A stretch of 9,631 nucleotides of DNA from an uncultured bacterium. Its GTDB lineage: Bacteria; Bacillota_I; Bacilli_A; RF39; UBA660. The stretch lies in NCBI GenBank assembly GCA_900314225.1, contig OMUM01000136.1, positions 1 through 9,631 of the forward strand, written 5' to 3'. The notes under the pieces are model-generated. The model saw nothing but the letters and a program-made list of their open reading frames with translations. It was not told where the DNA came from and did no database searches. Position numbers and translations under genes: made by a program. Positions 1-6,955 of the stretch are shown in pieces (the first letter of the stretch is position 1; each line of letters begins with the position of its first letter).

Positions 1-39
1 AAAGTGGCGATAGCAATTAATAAATGACTGATGAAGTTT

Positions 40-55
40 TAGAGAGGATTCTCTA
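40..55. other. small hairpin in the leader of the mobilization module
   Basis: TAGAGA and TCTCTA form a 6-bp stem around a GGAT loop. It lies left of the putative transfer origin and has no T-run, so it does not look like a terminator. It may be an accessory part of the origin of transfer or simply chance; nothing else in positions 1-98 is recognisable. Confidence 0.3.
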
Positions 56-98
56 TTACGAAGAAGTCATTTGTGGATTCTAAGGCGACTAGTCTTAG

Positions 99-175
99 CT
101 CCCACATTTTGATGAGACTTTAGGGATTGTCAAAATGTATAGGGAGTTAGATATTTTGACATTATCAAAATCGTC
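99..175 (+). other. putative MobV-type origin of transfer (oriT)
   Basis: The heptamer TCAAAAT and its complement ATTTTGA alternate four times, at 106-112, 130-136, 153-159 and 165-171, and can form competing hairpins. CTCCCACATTTTGA (99-112) pairs with 130-146 except for a 3-nt ATA bulge. TGTCAAAAT (128-136) pairs perfectly with ATTTTGACA (153-161) around GTATAGGGAGTTAGAT. MobV relaxases of the pMV158 type nick within an inverted repeat reading roughly GTATAGTGTG/TTATAC, and GTATAGGGAG followed by TTAGAT (137-152) matches that layout, which suggests a nick near 146/147. The site is about 45 nt upstream of the relaxase gene, the usual place for this family. The call rests on layout and remembered consensus, not on a database match. 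A TTGACA at 156-161 could be a -35 box for the relaxase gene, as mob promoters often overlap oriT, but no good -10 follows. Confidence 0.5.
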
Positions 176-220
176 TATCCTTTCAACACAAAGAAGCTCT
201 AAAATGGAAGGAGGAAAATT

Positions 221-1537
221 ATGGAACCACTTAGTTATTCATTCCACGTTGGAGTTGATAAAAACAAATCAAAATGGGGAAAACAATTAGCAAAAAATAG
301 TAAGTTTGATAGCAAATCTCAGACTAATAATGCTATTCAAAATCAGGCTCAACTTACTAAAGCTGATAAGCATAATTTAAGAAAATATGAAAACAATCCA
401 GAACAAATTGAAGTCATTGTTGGCACAAATAATTTGGTTGAAGATGTAAAAAATACCTATCTAGATTTATTTGAAAATGCTCGTATTGAGTTCAACTCTA
501 CTCAAAATAGAAAAGACAGAATGATTAACAATTACTTCAAACATATTGCAGATGACAATAAACATGATCTTGCAGTTCCTATCATTTTAGAGATTGGAGA
601 TATGTATTTTTGGAATACAATCTCACAAGAAGACAAAAGAAAAATGACTCAAGTTTTTAAAAATCAAATCAAAGATTTAGAAGAACTACTACCTAATTTT
701 AGAATATCAAATGCAGTAATTCATTATGATGAATCTTCTCCTCATATGCATATTACTGGAGTTCCTTTTAAAGAAGGAAAGAAGAATGGTATGTCCCTTC
801 AAGTTGGTAAAGCTACTGTCTTTACTAAAGAATCATTATTAAAAATACAAGATACTATGAGAGAAAAATGTATCAAAGAATTTAATGAAATGTATGAAGG
901 AAACTATACTCTAAAGCTAAAACAAGAAGGCAGAAATGAAGATATTAATGTAAACGATATGGCTCATTATAGACAAACATCTAGGAACATTCAAAAGAGT
1001 CAAGAGTCTTTACAAAAACTAAATGATGATGCTGAAAAACTAAATGAGAAATCTAAAGATGTTTATAAATTAGTTAATAATCTTAAACAACAAACTTTAA
1101 ATAAGAATAACTTCACTATCTCAAAAGAAGATATAGAAATGATTAATGACTATATCGAAGACTCTAGAAAAAGTACAAGAAACATTCTAGATACTAATGA
1201 GATAACTAATATTGTTAATGAGTATAAAGAAGACTTAGTTAATCATAAAAAAGAAGTTAGATATTATAAAGGACAACTAGAAGAAAAAGATTCTAAGATT
1301 AAAGATTTAGATGAAAGCAATAAGTATTTAGTAGAGTCTAACTCTGCTTTAAAAAAAGAAAACTTGAGTTTAAAAGAATGGATGTCAGTCCTAAAAGATA
1401 AGATTTACAAAATAAAAACATTGTTATTAAATGAAGTAATAAATAAGATTATTCCAAAATCCTTTTTCGAAAAATTAGAAAATATGGGTCTATTTAAAAC
1501 TGAAAGACCTAATGAAAAAGAAAGGACAAGAGAATAA
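221..1537 (+). CDS. mobV: MobV-family relaxase (Mob/Pre plasmid mobilization and recombination protein)
   Basis: The product should nick the upstream oriT, bind covalently or tightly to the cut strand, and start conjugative mobilization using another element's secretion machinery. Members of this family (Pfam Mob_Pre) also promote site-specific plasmid recombination. The relaxase domain covers about residues 1-240. An HNLR motif at 51-54 corresponds to the family's N-terminal HNxR motif. The metal-binding motif HYDESSPHMH at 168-177 supplies H168, H175 and H177 together with D170/E171. From about 255 to 400 the chain is Lys/Glu/Asn/Leu rich and predicted to form coiled coils, typical of the C-terminal half that dimerises or contacts partners. 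At 438 residues it is in the normal range and looks intact. The ATG at 221 is set by a strong AAGGAGG at 208-214. The next gene starts 5 nt after the stop, so the two are probably cotranscribed and translationally coupled. Confidence 0.93.
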   Translation: MEPLSYSFHVGVDKNKSKWGKQLAKNSKFDSKSQTNNAIQNQAQLTKADKHNLRKYENNPEQIEVIVGTNNLVEDVKNTYLDLFENARIEFNSTQNRKDRMINNYFKHIADDNKHDLAVPIILEIGDMYFWNTISQEDKRKMTQVFKNQIKDLEELLPNFRISNAVIHYDESSPHMHITGVPFKEGKKNGMSLQVGKATVFTKESLLKIQDTMREKCIKEFNEMYEGNYTLKLKQEGRNEDINVNDMAHYRQTSRNIQKSQESLQKLNDDAEKLNEKSKDVYKLVNNLKQQTLNKNNFTISKEDIEMINDYIEDSRKSTRNILDTNEITNIVNEYKEDLVNHKKEVRYYKGQLEEKDSKIKDLDESNKYLVESNSALKKENLSLKEWMSVLKDKIYKIKTLLLNEVINKIIPKSFFEKLENMGLFKTERPNEKERTRE

Positions 1538-1542
1538 TAAAA

Positions 1543-1863
1543 ATGAAACATTACACAATGTATAAGTCAATTATGAAATATTTAACTGACAAAGATTTAT
1601 CTTTAAATGCGAAAGGCTTTTTAAGTATGATTCTATTCAATGATGAAATAAATGCTTTAGAATTATCAAAGTATTGTTCTGATGATTTACAAACTATTAA
1701 AGACACAATGTTAGAATTAAGGATTGCTAAATATGTTAAGTTTGATCCTGAAACTAATATGCTTTTAACTGGTCCATCTCGTTATGATGAATGGGATGAT
1801 GCAATTATAGAAGATCTACATAGAAAAGCTCAAAAGAAAAATAAATCTGATAAAGAAAGATAA
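1543..1863 (+). CDS. small winged-helix DNA-binding protein, replisome-organizer-like
   Basis: This 106-residue protein resembles the N-terminal winged-helix domain of phage replisome organizers and DnaD/RepA-like initiators. The block LSLNAKGFLSMIL (19-31) matches the pattern LSlkAKGLLsymLS at the start of those domains. A helix-turn-helix follows at about 38-62 (ALELSKYCSDDLQTIKDTML), then a short beta-wing (AKYVKFDPETNMLL, 62-75). The tail from about 90 is charged and Lys-rich. No separate replicase or ATPase domain is present, so it is either a stand-alone regulator or accessory replication factor, or the surviving N-terminal part of a longer protein. Its start lies 5 nt after the relaxase stop. 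The nearest Shine-Dalgarno, AAAGGA at 1521-1526, is rather distant, so it probably depends on coupling with the relaxase. The family assignment is by pattern only. A role in copy control or transfer regulation of the same element is inferred from position. Confidence 0.75.
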   Translation: MKHYTMYKSIMKYLTDKDLSLNAKGFLSMILFNDEINALELSKYCSDDLQTIKDTMLELRIAKYVKFDPETNMLLTGPSRYDEWDDAIIEDLHRKAQKKNKSDKER

Positions 1864-1867
1864 AACA

Positions 1868-1896
1868 AAAAGATGAAATTCAATTTTCATCTTTTT
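1868..1896 (+). terminator. intrinsic terminator of the mobilization operon
   Basis: A perfect 11-bp stem, AAAAGATGAAA (1868-1878) with TTTCATCTTTT (1885-1895), closes a 6-nt loop and runs into T residues. It begins 5 nt after the stop of the winged-helix gene and ends the relaxase operon. Its A-rich 5' arm could also let it work in the reverse direction. Confidence 0.8.
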
Positions 1897-1951
1897 AATT
1901 ACAATAAAAATCAATTTTACTTTTGGAACTATAGGGAAAAAAACTAAATTA

Positions 1952-1986
1952 TGCTATAATAAAATAGTATTTTACTTATAGAGGTG
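1952..1986 (+). promoter_or_regulatory. promoter and ribosome binding site of the R-M-S gene
   Basis: TGCTATAAT at 1952-1960 is a perfect TATAAT with the TGn extension. No good -35 box lies 16-18 nt upstream, as expected for an extended -10 promoter. GAGGTG at 1981-1986 is the Shine-Dalgarno, 7 nt before the ATG. The restriction-modification gene therefore has its own promoter between the preceding terminator and its start, and shows no dedicated controller-protein box. Confidence 0.6.
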
Positions 1987-1993
1987 TATTGGT

Positions 1994-4900
1994 ATGAAAA
2001 ATAATGATATAAAACAATTAATACAAGCACTAGGTTTTGTAGAAATTAAAAAAGATGAATTATATGAAATGAGATATAAGGATTTTGATGTTTCAATAAC
2101 ACTAGACTTTAAAAATAAAAAAATAATTTATCCATCAGGAATAAAAATAAATGATAAAACGACGTGCAATTTTGAAAAACCAGAGAATTTTGTTGTTTTA
2201 GAGTGTATAGGCAGATTAATGAAAAAAGGATATAGACCAGAACATCTTGAATTAGAAAAAAGATGGAATTTAGGTCATGATTCTAAGGGCGGAAAGGCAG
2301 ATATTTGTGTATATGACAAAGATGGATTAAATGTTTTATGTATTATTGAATGTAAAACATATGGTTCTGAATATAACAAAGAAATGAAAAATCTATTGTT
2401 TGATGGTGGACAGTTATTTTCATATTGGCAACAAGAAAGAGAAACAAAATGGTTGGTTATTTATGCATCTACTTTAATTGATGGAAAAGTAAAATATCAA
2501 ATTGATAGTGTTAATTGCTCTGATGATGCCAATATTTTAGAATTGTCTAAGAAAGATGATTCTTTAGAAGTTTATTCTAAAGGACACACTGTCGGTGAAT
2601 TGTTTAGGGCATGGGATGAAACATATGATAAAGCTTTGTATGGTGATGTACTTTTTTCAAATAAAACTCAAGCATATAATATTGGAATTAAACCATTAAC
2701 AAAAAAGGATCTAGTTGATTTTGAAGAAAATAACAAAATTGTTAATAAGTTTGAGGAAATATTAAGACATAACAATGTATCAGACAAAGAAAATGCATTT
2801 AATAGGCTAATAGCATTATTCATTTGTAAATTAGTAGATGAAATGAATAAAAATGATGATGATATTGTTGATTTTCAATATAAGCATGGTACAGATACAT
2901 ATGAATCTTTACAAGATAGATTACAAAGACTACATAAGCAAGGAATGGATGATTTCATGAAAGAAGAAATCTTCTATGTTTCTGATGATTATGCTGAACA
3001 ACTAGTTAAAACATATACCGGTCAAAACAGACAAAATATGATTAATGAATTAAAAAATACGCTTAAAATTCTTAAGTTTTATACTAACAATGATTTTGCT
3101 TTTAAAGATGTTCATAATGAGGAACTATTCTATCAAAATGGTAAAGTTGTGGTAGAAATGGTTGAATTATTTCAAAAGTATAGAATAATTGGATCTAATA
3201 ATTTACAATTGTTAGGAGATTTATTTGAGCAACTACTTAATAAAGGATTTAAACAAAATGAAGGACAGTTTTTTACACCAGTTCCAATAACTAGATTTAT
3301 ATGGAATTGCTTGCCACTTGAAAGTCTTTTAATAAAAAACGAAAATATTAAATATCCAAAAGTAATAGATTATGCCTGTGGATCAGGACACTTTTTAACT
3401 GAAGGATTTGAAAAAATCAATAATTTAATTGAAAAAAACAATCGTGTTGTAGATAAAAACTGGGTTGAACACAAATTATATGGAATAGAAAAAGATTATC
3501 GATTAGCTAGAGTTTCTAAGATCTCATTATTCATGCATGGTGCAGGTAATGGAAATATCATCTATGGAGATGGACTAGAAAATTATAATGAAAAAGATAT
3601 TACAAGTAATAGTTTTGATATATTAGTAGCAAATCCACCTTATTCGGTTTCTGGATTTAAACCACATTTAAAATTGAAGAACAATGGTTTCGCTACATTG
3701 CAATATATTTCAAATGATGGTTCTGAGATTGAAACATTATTTGTTGAAAGAATTAATCAATTAGTTAATAAAAATGGCTATGCTGCGGTTATTTTGCCTA
3801 GTCCAATACTAAATAAAGATGGTAATAGTTTTGTATCTGCTAGAGAATCAATTTTAAAACATTTTGAAATTAAATCAATAGTTAGACTTGGAAGTAAAAC
3901 ATTTGGTGCTACAGGACAAAACACAATTATAATGTTTCTTAAAAAGTTTGATGAACCACCAAAAAGAACAGAAATTGTTGAAGATTCAGTAACTGCAATC
4001 TTTACTCAAGAAGATTTTAGAAATTTTGAAGATAATGATATATTTGAAAATTATTTGAATCAAATAGATGTTAGCAAAATAGATTATATGAAATTCTTGG
4101 ATAAAACTGAAAATTATACTGAATGGAAGAAAAATGAATATTTTAAAATGTATGTTGATTTTTTTGAAAATGGATCAGCTTATAAAACTAAAATTAAACA
4201 AACAAATTTTAAGAAATTAGAAGACCATGAAAAAATAAAAGAATTAAATAATATGTTTTATTCTATAGTTCATGAGATTGAAAAAGAAAAATTGAGATAT
4301 TTTGGATACATTTATAAACAAAGAGTATTGATTGTGTATGGGCCAGACAATAATAAAGAACAAGAAAAATTTCTTGGATATAAATGGAGCGATCGAAAAG
4401 GAAAAGAAGGTATTCAAATTATCAATAACAAAGGTATGTTATTTTGTGAACAAAATAGCACTTTGAAAGAATCATATTCTGATCTAATTAGAAATCATTA
4501 TGAAAATAATGACATTGAATCTAAACAACTTGAGAAATATTATTATTATCAAGATTTAAAAGATATGATTAACTTTGAGACTCCAAACTTTACAAAGAAT
4601 ATTAAAATTACGAAAATACGTAAATTAAAAAAGGATGACAGTTTGAAAACGTATAAGTTATCTGATAGAGAATTGTTTGATACTACAATTGGAGATAGAG
4701 TTCTTACAACTGATTTAAAAGAACAAAATGATAAAACAATTCCAGTTTATAGTGCAAATGTTAAAGAAATATTTGGTTATACAGATCAAAGAAATATTAC
4801 AGATTTTTCTAAAGATTCAATTTTATGGGGAATAGATGGTGACTGGATGACAAGTGTTGTTGAAAAAAACAAACCATTTTATCCAACAGATCATTGTGGA

Positions 4901-5728
4901 GTTCTTCACACTTCTTCAGCCGACATTAATTCATGGTATCTAGCAATTGCTTTGGAAGTTGCTGGAACATATGAAAAATTTTCTCGTACAAATAGAGCTT
5001 CTACAGAAAGAGTTAATCAATTGAAGATTCAAGTTCCTGATATCAAGAAACAGGAAATTATTGTTAAAGATATTAGAAACATTGACCAAAAAATAGAGAA
5101 AAATCTTGATATTATAAAAGAGGAAAAGAAAAAAATATTAAATACTTTTGCTGAAATGTTTAATGCCTCTGAATTTATAAAAGATGGTAATACTATTAAT
5201 ATACCAAAAGAAAAAATATCTGTTTTGTGCGATGATGGAAGAGGTAGAGTTATTAATAACGAGTACATCGATGAGCACCCTGGTGAATATCCTGTATATT
5301 CTTCTCAAACATCGAATGATGGTATTTTTGGTTACATTGATACATTTGATTTTGATGGTGAATATATAACATGGACAACAGATGGAGTAAATGCAGGAAC
5401 AGTTTTTTATAGAAATGGAAAATTTAATTGCACAAACGTATGTGGTACTTTAAAGGTTAAAGAACCGCAGAAAGAAAAAGTAGATATGATGTATCTATCG
5501 GTAGCCTTAAGTGTTACTGCACCTTATAGTGTATCTAATGTTGGTAATAATAAACTAATGAATGATGCAATGAAAAACGTATATGTTCCATTACCATCAA
5601 TAGAAAAACAAAAAGAATTCTCGAACAGAATTATAGAAATTAACAAAGCTATAACTGAGAATATAAATAAGAATATCAAACTAACAGAAGAAAGAGAAAA
5701 AATACTAGATAAATATTTTAGAGATTAA
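1994..5728 (+). CDS. single-chain restriction-modification-specificity enzyme (Type IIG-like, N6-adenine)
   Basis: One 1244-residue polypeptide should both cut unmodified DNA and methylate adenine at the same bipartite site. Residues about 65-175 form an HsdR-type PD-(D/E)XK nuclease: KAD at 101-103 gives D103, ECK at 119-121 gives E119 and K121, and QLFSY at 140-144 is the QxxxY motif. A helical connector follows (about 240-400). The methyltransferase domain has GQFFTP at 425 (motif X region), DYACGSGHF at 459-467 (SAM-binding motif I) and NPPY at 547-550 (motif IV, adenine-N6 class). Two HsdS-like target-recognition domains complete it, at about 885-1020 and 1070-1205, each followed by a long helix (1015-1055 and 1203-1244) that sets spacing between half-sites. 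No helicase motor lies between nuclease and methylase, which separates it from the Type ISP enzymes. The reading frame and all catalytic motifs are intact. Recognition sequence and cut positions cannot be read from the sequence. Confidence 0.9.
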   Translation: MKNNDIKQLIQALGFVEIKKDELYEMRYKDFDVSITLDFKNKKIIYPSGIKINDKTTCNFEKPENFVVLECIGRLMKKGYRPEHLELEKRWNLGHDSKGGKADICVYDKDGLNVLCIIECKTYGSEYNKEMKNLLFDGGQLFSYWQQERETKWLVIYASTLIDGKVKYQIDSVNCSDDANILELSKKDDSLEVYSKGHTVGELFRAWDETYDKALYGDVLFSNKTQAYNIGIKPLTKKDLVDFEENNKIVNKFEEILRHNNVSDKENAFNRLIALFICKLVDEMNKNDDDIVDFQYKHGTDTYESLQDRLQRLHKQGMDDFMKEEIFYVSDDYAEQLVKTYTGQNRQNMINELKNTLKILKFYTNNDFAFKDVHNEELFYQNGKVVVEMVELFQKYRIIGSNNLQLLGDLFEQLLNKGFKQNEGQFFTPVPITRFIWNCLPLESLLIKNENIKYPKVIDYACGSGHFLTEGFEKINNLIEKNNRVVDKNWVEHKLYGIEKDYRLARVSKISLFMHGAGNGNIIYGDGLENYNEKDITSNSFDILVANPPYSVSGFKPHLKLKNNGFATLQYISNDGSEIETLFVERINQLVNKNGYAAVILPSPILNKDGNSFVSARESILKHFEIKSIVRLGSKTFGATGQNTIIMFLKKFDEPPKRTEIVEDSVTAIFTQEDFRNFEDNDIFENYLNQIDVSKIDYMKFLDKTENYTEWKKNEYFKMYVDFFENGSAYKTKIKQTNFKKLEDHEKIKELNNMFYSIVHEIEKEKLRYFGYIYKQRVLIVYGPDNNKEQEKFLGYKWSDRKGKEGIQIINNKGMLFCEQNSTLKESYSDLIRNHYENNDIESKQLEKYYYYQDLKDMINFETPNFTKNIKITKIRKLKKDDSLKTYKLSDRELFDTTIGDRVLTTDLKEQNDKTIPVYSANVKEIFGYTDQRNITDFSKDSILWGIDGDWMTSVVEKNKPFYPTDHCGVLHTSSADINSWYLAIALEVAGTYEKFSRTNRASTERVNQLKIQVPDIKKQEIIVKDIRNIDQKIEKNLDIIKEEKKKILNTFAEMFNASEFIKDGNTINIPKEKISVLCDDGRGRVINNEYIDEHPGEYPVYSSQTSNDGIFGYIDTFDFDGEYITWTTDGVNAGTVFYRNGKFNCTNVCGTLKVKEPQKEKVDMMYLSVALSVTAPYSVSNVGNNKLMNDAMKNVYVPLPSIEKQKEFSNRIIEINKAITENINKNIKLTEEREKILDKYFRD

Positions 5729-5758
5729 GATTACGATGAAAAAATCGTAATCTTTCTT
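5728..5758 (+). terminator. intrinsic terminator of the R-M-S gene
   Basis: AGATTACGAT (5728-5737) pairs perfectly with ATCGTAATCT (5744-5753) over a GAAAAA loop, followed by TTCTTTTT. The stem overlaps the last base of the stop codon. It differs in sequence from the terminators after the two surface-protein genes, so the 108-nt repeat that follows was not duplicated together with this terminator. Confidence 0.82.
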
Positions 5759-5764
5759 TTTAAT

Positions 5765-5872
5765 CTTTTCTTTTGTCAAAATGTATGTTATATTTTATTT
5801 AGCAATTGAGAATCTTGATTGCCTTATATAACGTGATATTTTGCGTATATATGACAAAATGTCGCTCCATTT
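5765..5872 (+). repeat. 108-nt intergenic repeat, copy A
   Basis: This is the first of three copies (also 6956-7063 and 9398-9505). Against copy B there are 4 substitutions and against copy C 5, with no length change. It starts at CTTTTCTTTTGTCAAAATG and ends at GTCGCTCCATTT. It can fold into three stacked stems: TTTTGTCA (5771-5778) with TGACAAAA (5852-5859); ATGTTATAT (5785-5793) with ATATAACGT (5826-5834), one G-T wobble; and GCAATTGA (5802-5809) with TTGATTGC (5815-5822). It contains an 11-nt motif of the form G(A/T)CAAAATGT(A/C) as a direct repeat at 5775-5785 and 5853-5863. It encodes no plausible protein. Possible natures are a recombination site, a structured RNA or a mobile non-coding element; the sequence alone does not decide between them. 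Confidence 0.9.
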
Positions 5873-5879
5873 AATAAAT

Positions 5880-5904
5880 AACTAGTCGAAAGACTAGTTT
5901 TTTT
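5880..5904 (+). terminator. GAAA-loop hairpin with T-run after repeat A
   Basis: AACTAGTC (5880-5887) and GACTAGTT (5892-5899) form an 8-bp stem capped by a GAAA (GNRA) tetraloop and followed by seven T's. The equivalent hairpin follows repeats B and C with a different but still complementary stem, so the structure rather than the sequence is kept. No gene ends between the R-M-S terminator and this one. It would therefore stop transcripts that start in, or read through, the repeat. Confidence 0.72.
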
Positions 5905-5954
5905 GTGCAAATAAGTTTATACTAATATTAATATGATAATAGGATGTGCAAAGT

Positions 5955-6890
5955 ATGAAAAAATTATTATTACCGATTTTATTATTTATGATATTTATAC
6001 CTTTTGTTGTCAACGCAGAAACATGCGATACGGAAAAGATTACTATTAGTTCAATTACATTAGTAAACAAATCTGATAATGTAGAAGAAGTAGAAGAAGC
6101 TACTTCTAGTGGTAAAATAATTAATTTAAATCTGTCTATGTCGGAAGTCGGAGATAATATAGAATACAGATTTGTTGTCAAGAACGATTCTAATGTGGAT
6201 TATGAGCTAGATGAAACAAGTTTAAATTTAAATTCCGACTATATTAATTATTCATTTGAAACAGAAGATAATACTAATATAGTAAAAGCAAATTCATCTA
6301 AGAATGTAACACTTAGAATTGCGTATAAAAATGAGGTGCCAGAAGATAAGTTTAAAAGTGGGGCATACAATGATAATAAAACTATGATAGTTCAGTTATC
6401 TAATGGGAATACAATTAACGTTCCAGATACATTTAAGAATCCAAATACAGGAGTTCAATCATATATCTTAGTAATATTGATTTTACTATTAATTAGTGGA
6501 AGTTTATATGTATTATTAAAGAAGAAATATACTAAATTTATGATATTGGTTATTGGAACTGCAATAATAATTCCTATAGGTGTTTATGCATTATGTAAGT
6601 GTGAGATAAAAGTTGAATCAAGTATTCTTATAAAAGAAAGAGAATATAATATTACTTATTATGGCTTATCATGTTCAGTTGACTATGGGTGTCAAAATTA
6701 TTTAATTGAAGGTAATGTACCTTTACCTGGTGCATTAAAAAAAGTAAAATCAGGTACACAGTTTAATTGGACATATGCATATCTAAGACAATGCTATTAT
6801 ACCGATTTAGATGGAAATGAATTAGGTAATTGTCAGTCATCATTTATTATGCCTGCGCAAGATATTAAGTTATATTATGAATTTTCATAA
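5955..6890 (+). CDS. exported surface protein with internal NPNTG sorting-like motif and two membrane segments
   Basis: The protein (311 aa from the ATG at 5955) begins with a Sec signal peptide: MKK, a hydrophobic core at 4-19, and a likely cut after VNA at 19-21. Residues about 22-155 look like a beta-sandwich of the kind found in adhesins. VPDTFKNPNTG (156-166) resembles a sortase signal and is followed by a hydrophobic helix (about 168-188) and KKK. Unlike a classical anchor protein, the chain continues with a second helix (about 195-213) and a roughly 95-residue Cys-containing C-terminal domain (C214, C216, C240, C246, C280, C293). That domain ends in FIMPAQDIKLYY, related to the repeats in the gene at 7236. 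An in-frame GTG at 5946 would add MQS. The paralogue has a stop codon at that position, while both keep GGATGTG six nt before the ATG, so 5955 is preferred. No clear promoter is visible; TATACT at 5918-5923 is the best -10. Function is unknown; a cell-surface role is inferred. Confidence 0.85.
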   Translation: MKKLLLPILLFMIFIPFVVNAETCDTEKITISSITLVNKSDNVEEVEEATSSGKIINLNLSMSEVGDNIEYRFVVKNDSNVDYELDETSLNLNSDYINYSFETEDNTNIVKANSSKNVTLRIAYKNEVPEDKFKSGAYNDNKTMIVQLSNGNTINVPDTFKNPNTGVQSYILVILILLLISGSLYVLLKKKYTKFMILVIGTAIIIPIGVYALCKCEIKVESSILIKEREYNITYYGLSCSVDYGCQNYLIEGNVPLPGALKKVKSGTQFNWTYAYLRQCYYTDLDGNELGNCQSSFIMPAQDIKLYYEFS

Positions 6891-6920
6891 CAATCGGAAG
6901 ATTAAGATATTACGAGCTAA

Positions 6921-6950
6921 GTGGGAGTACAAATTCCCACTTTTTATTTT
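6921..6950 (+). terminator. intrinsic terminator of the first surface-protein gene
   Basis: GTGGGA (6921-6926) pairs with TCCCAC (6935-6940) over an 8-nt loop and runs into TTTTTATTTT. A 50-nt block containing it (6906-6955) recurs almost unchanged at 9348-9397 after the second surface-protein gene, so it belongs to the duplicated module. Confidence 0.8.
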
Positions 6951-6955
6951 ATGGA

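Noticed and set aside
1..27. Possible C-terminal end of an upstream gene (KVAIAINK then TGA)
   Set aside because: Eight codons are too few to support a coding call; no family is recognisable.
1349..1360. Poly-A tract in the relaxase gene as a phase-variation switch
   Set aside because: Runs of six or seven A's are common throughout this AT-rich window and the frame is intact; nothing singles this one out.
5029..5268. Open frames on the minus strand within the R-M-S and surface genes (5029-5268, 7905-8141, 8291-8563, 9062-9307) and at 5894-6181
   Set aside because: They are hydrophobic, low-complexity antisense translations of A-rich coding DNA, without ribosome binding sites or recognisable domains.
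5184..5369. 61-codon + strand frame inside the R-M-S gene
   Set aside because: It overlaps the conserved second target-recognition domain in another frame, with no start signal of its own.
5765..5872. MITE or insertion-sequence remnant
   Set aside because: The ends are not clear terminal inverted repeats, no target-site duplication is evident, and all three copies occupy the same functional position between terminators. It is not fully excluded, but is less favoured.
5946..5954. In-frame GTG giving an MQS N-terminal extension of the first surface protein
   Set aside because: The paralogue has an in-frame stop at the matching codon while the ATG, spacing and GGATGTG are conserved. The ATG also gives a proper signal peptide.
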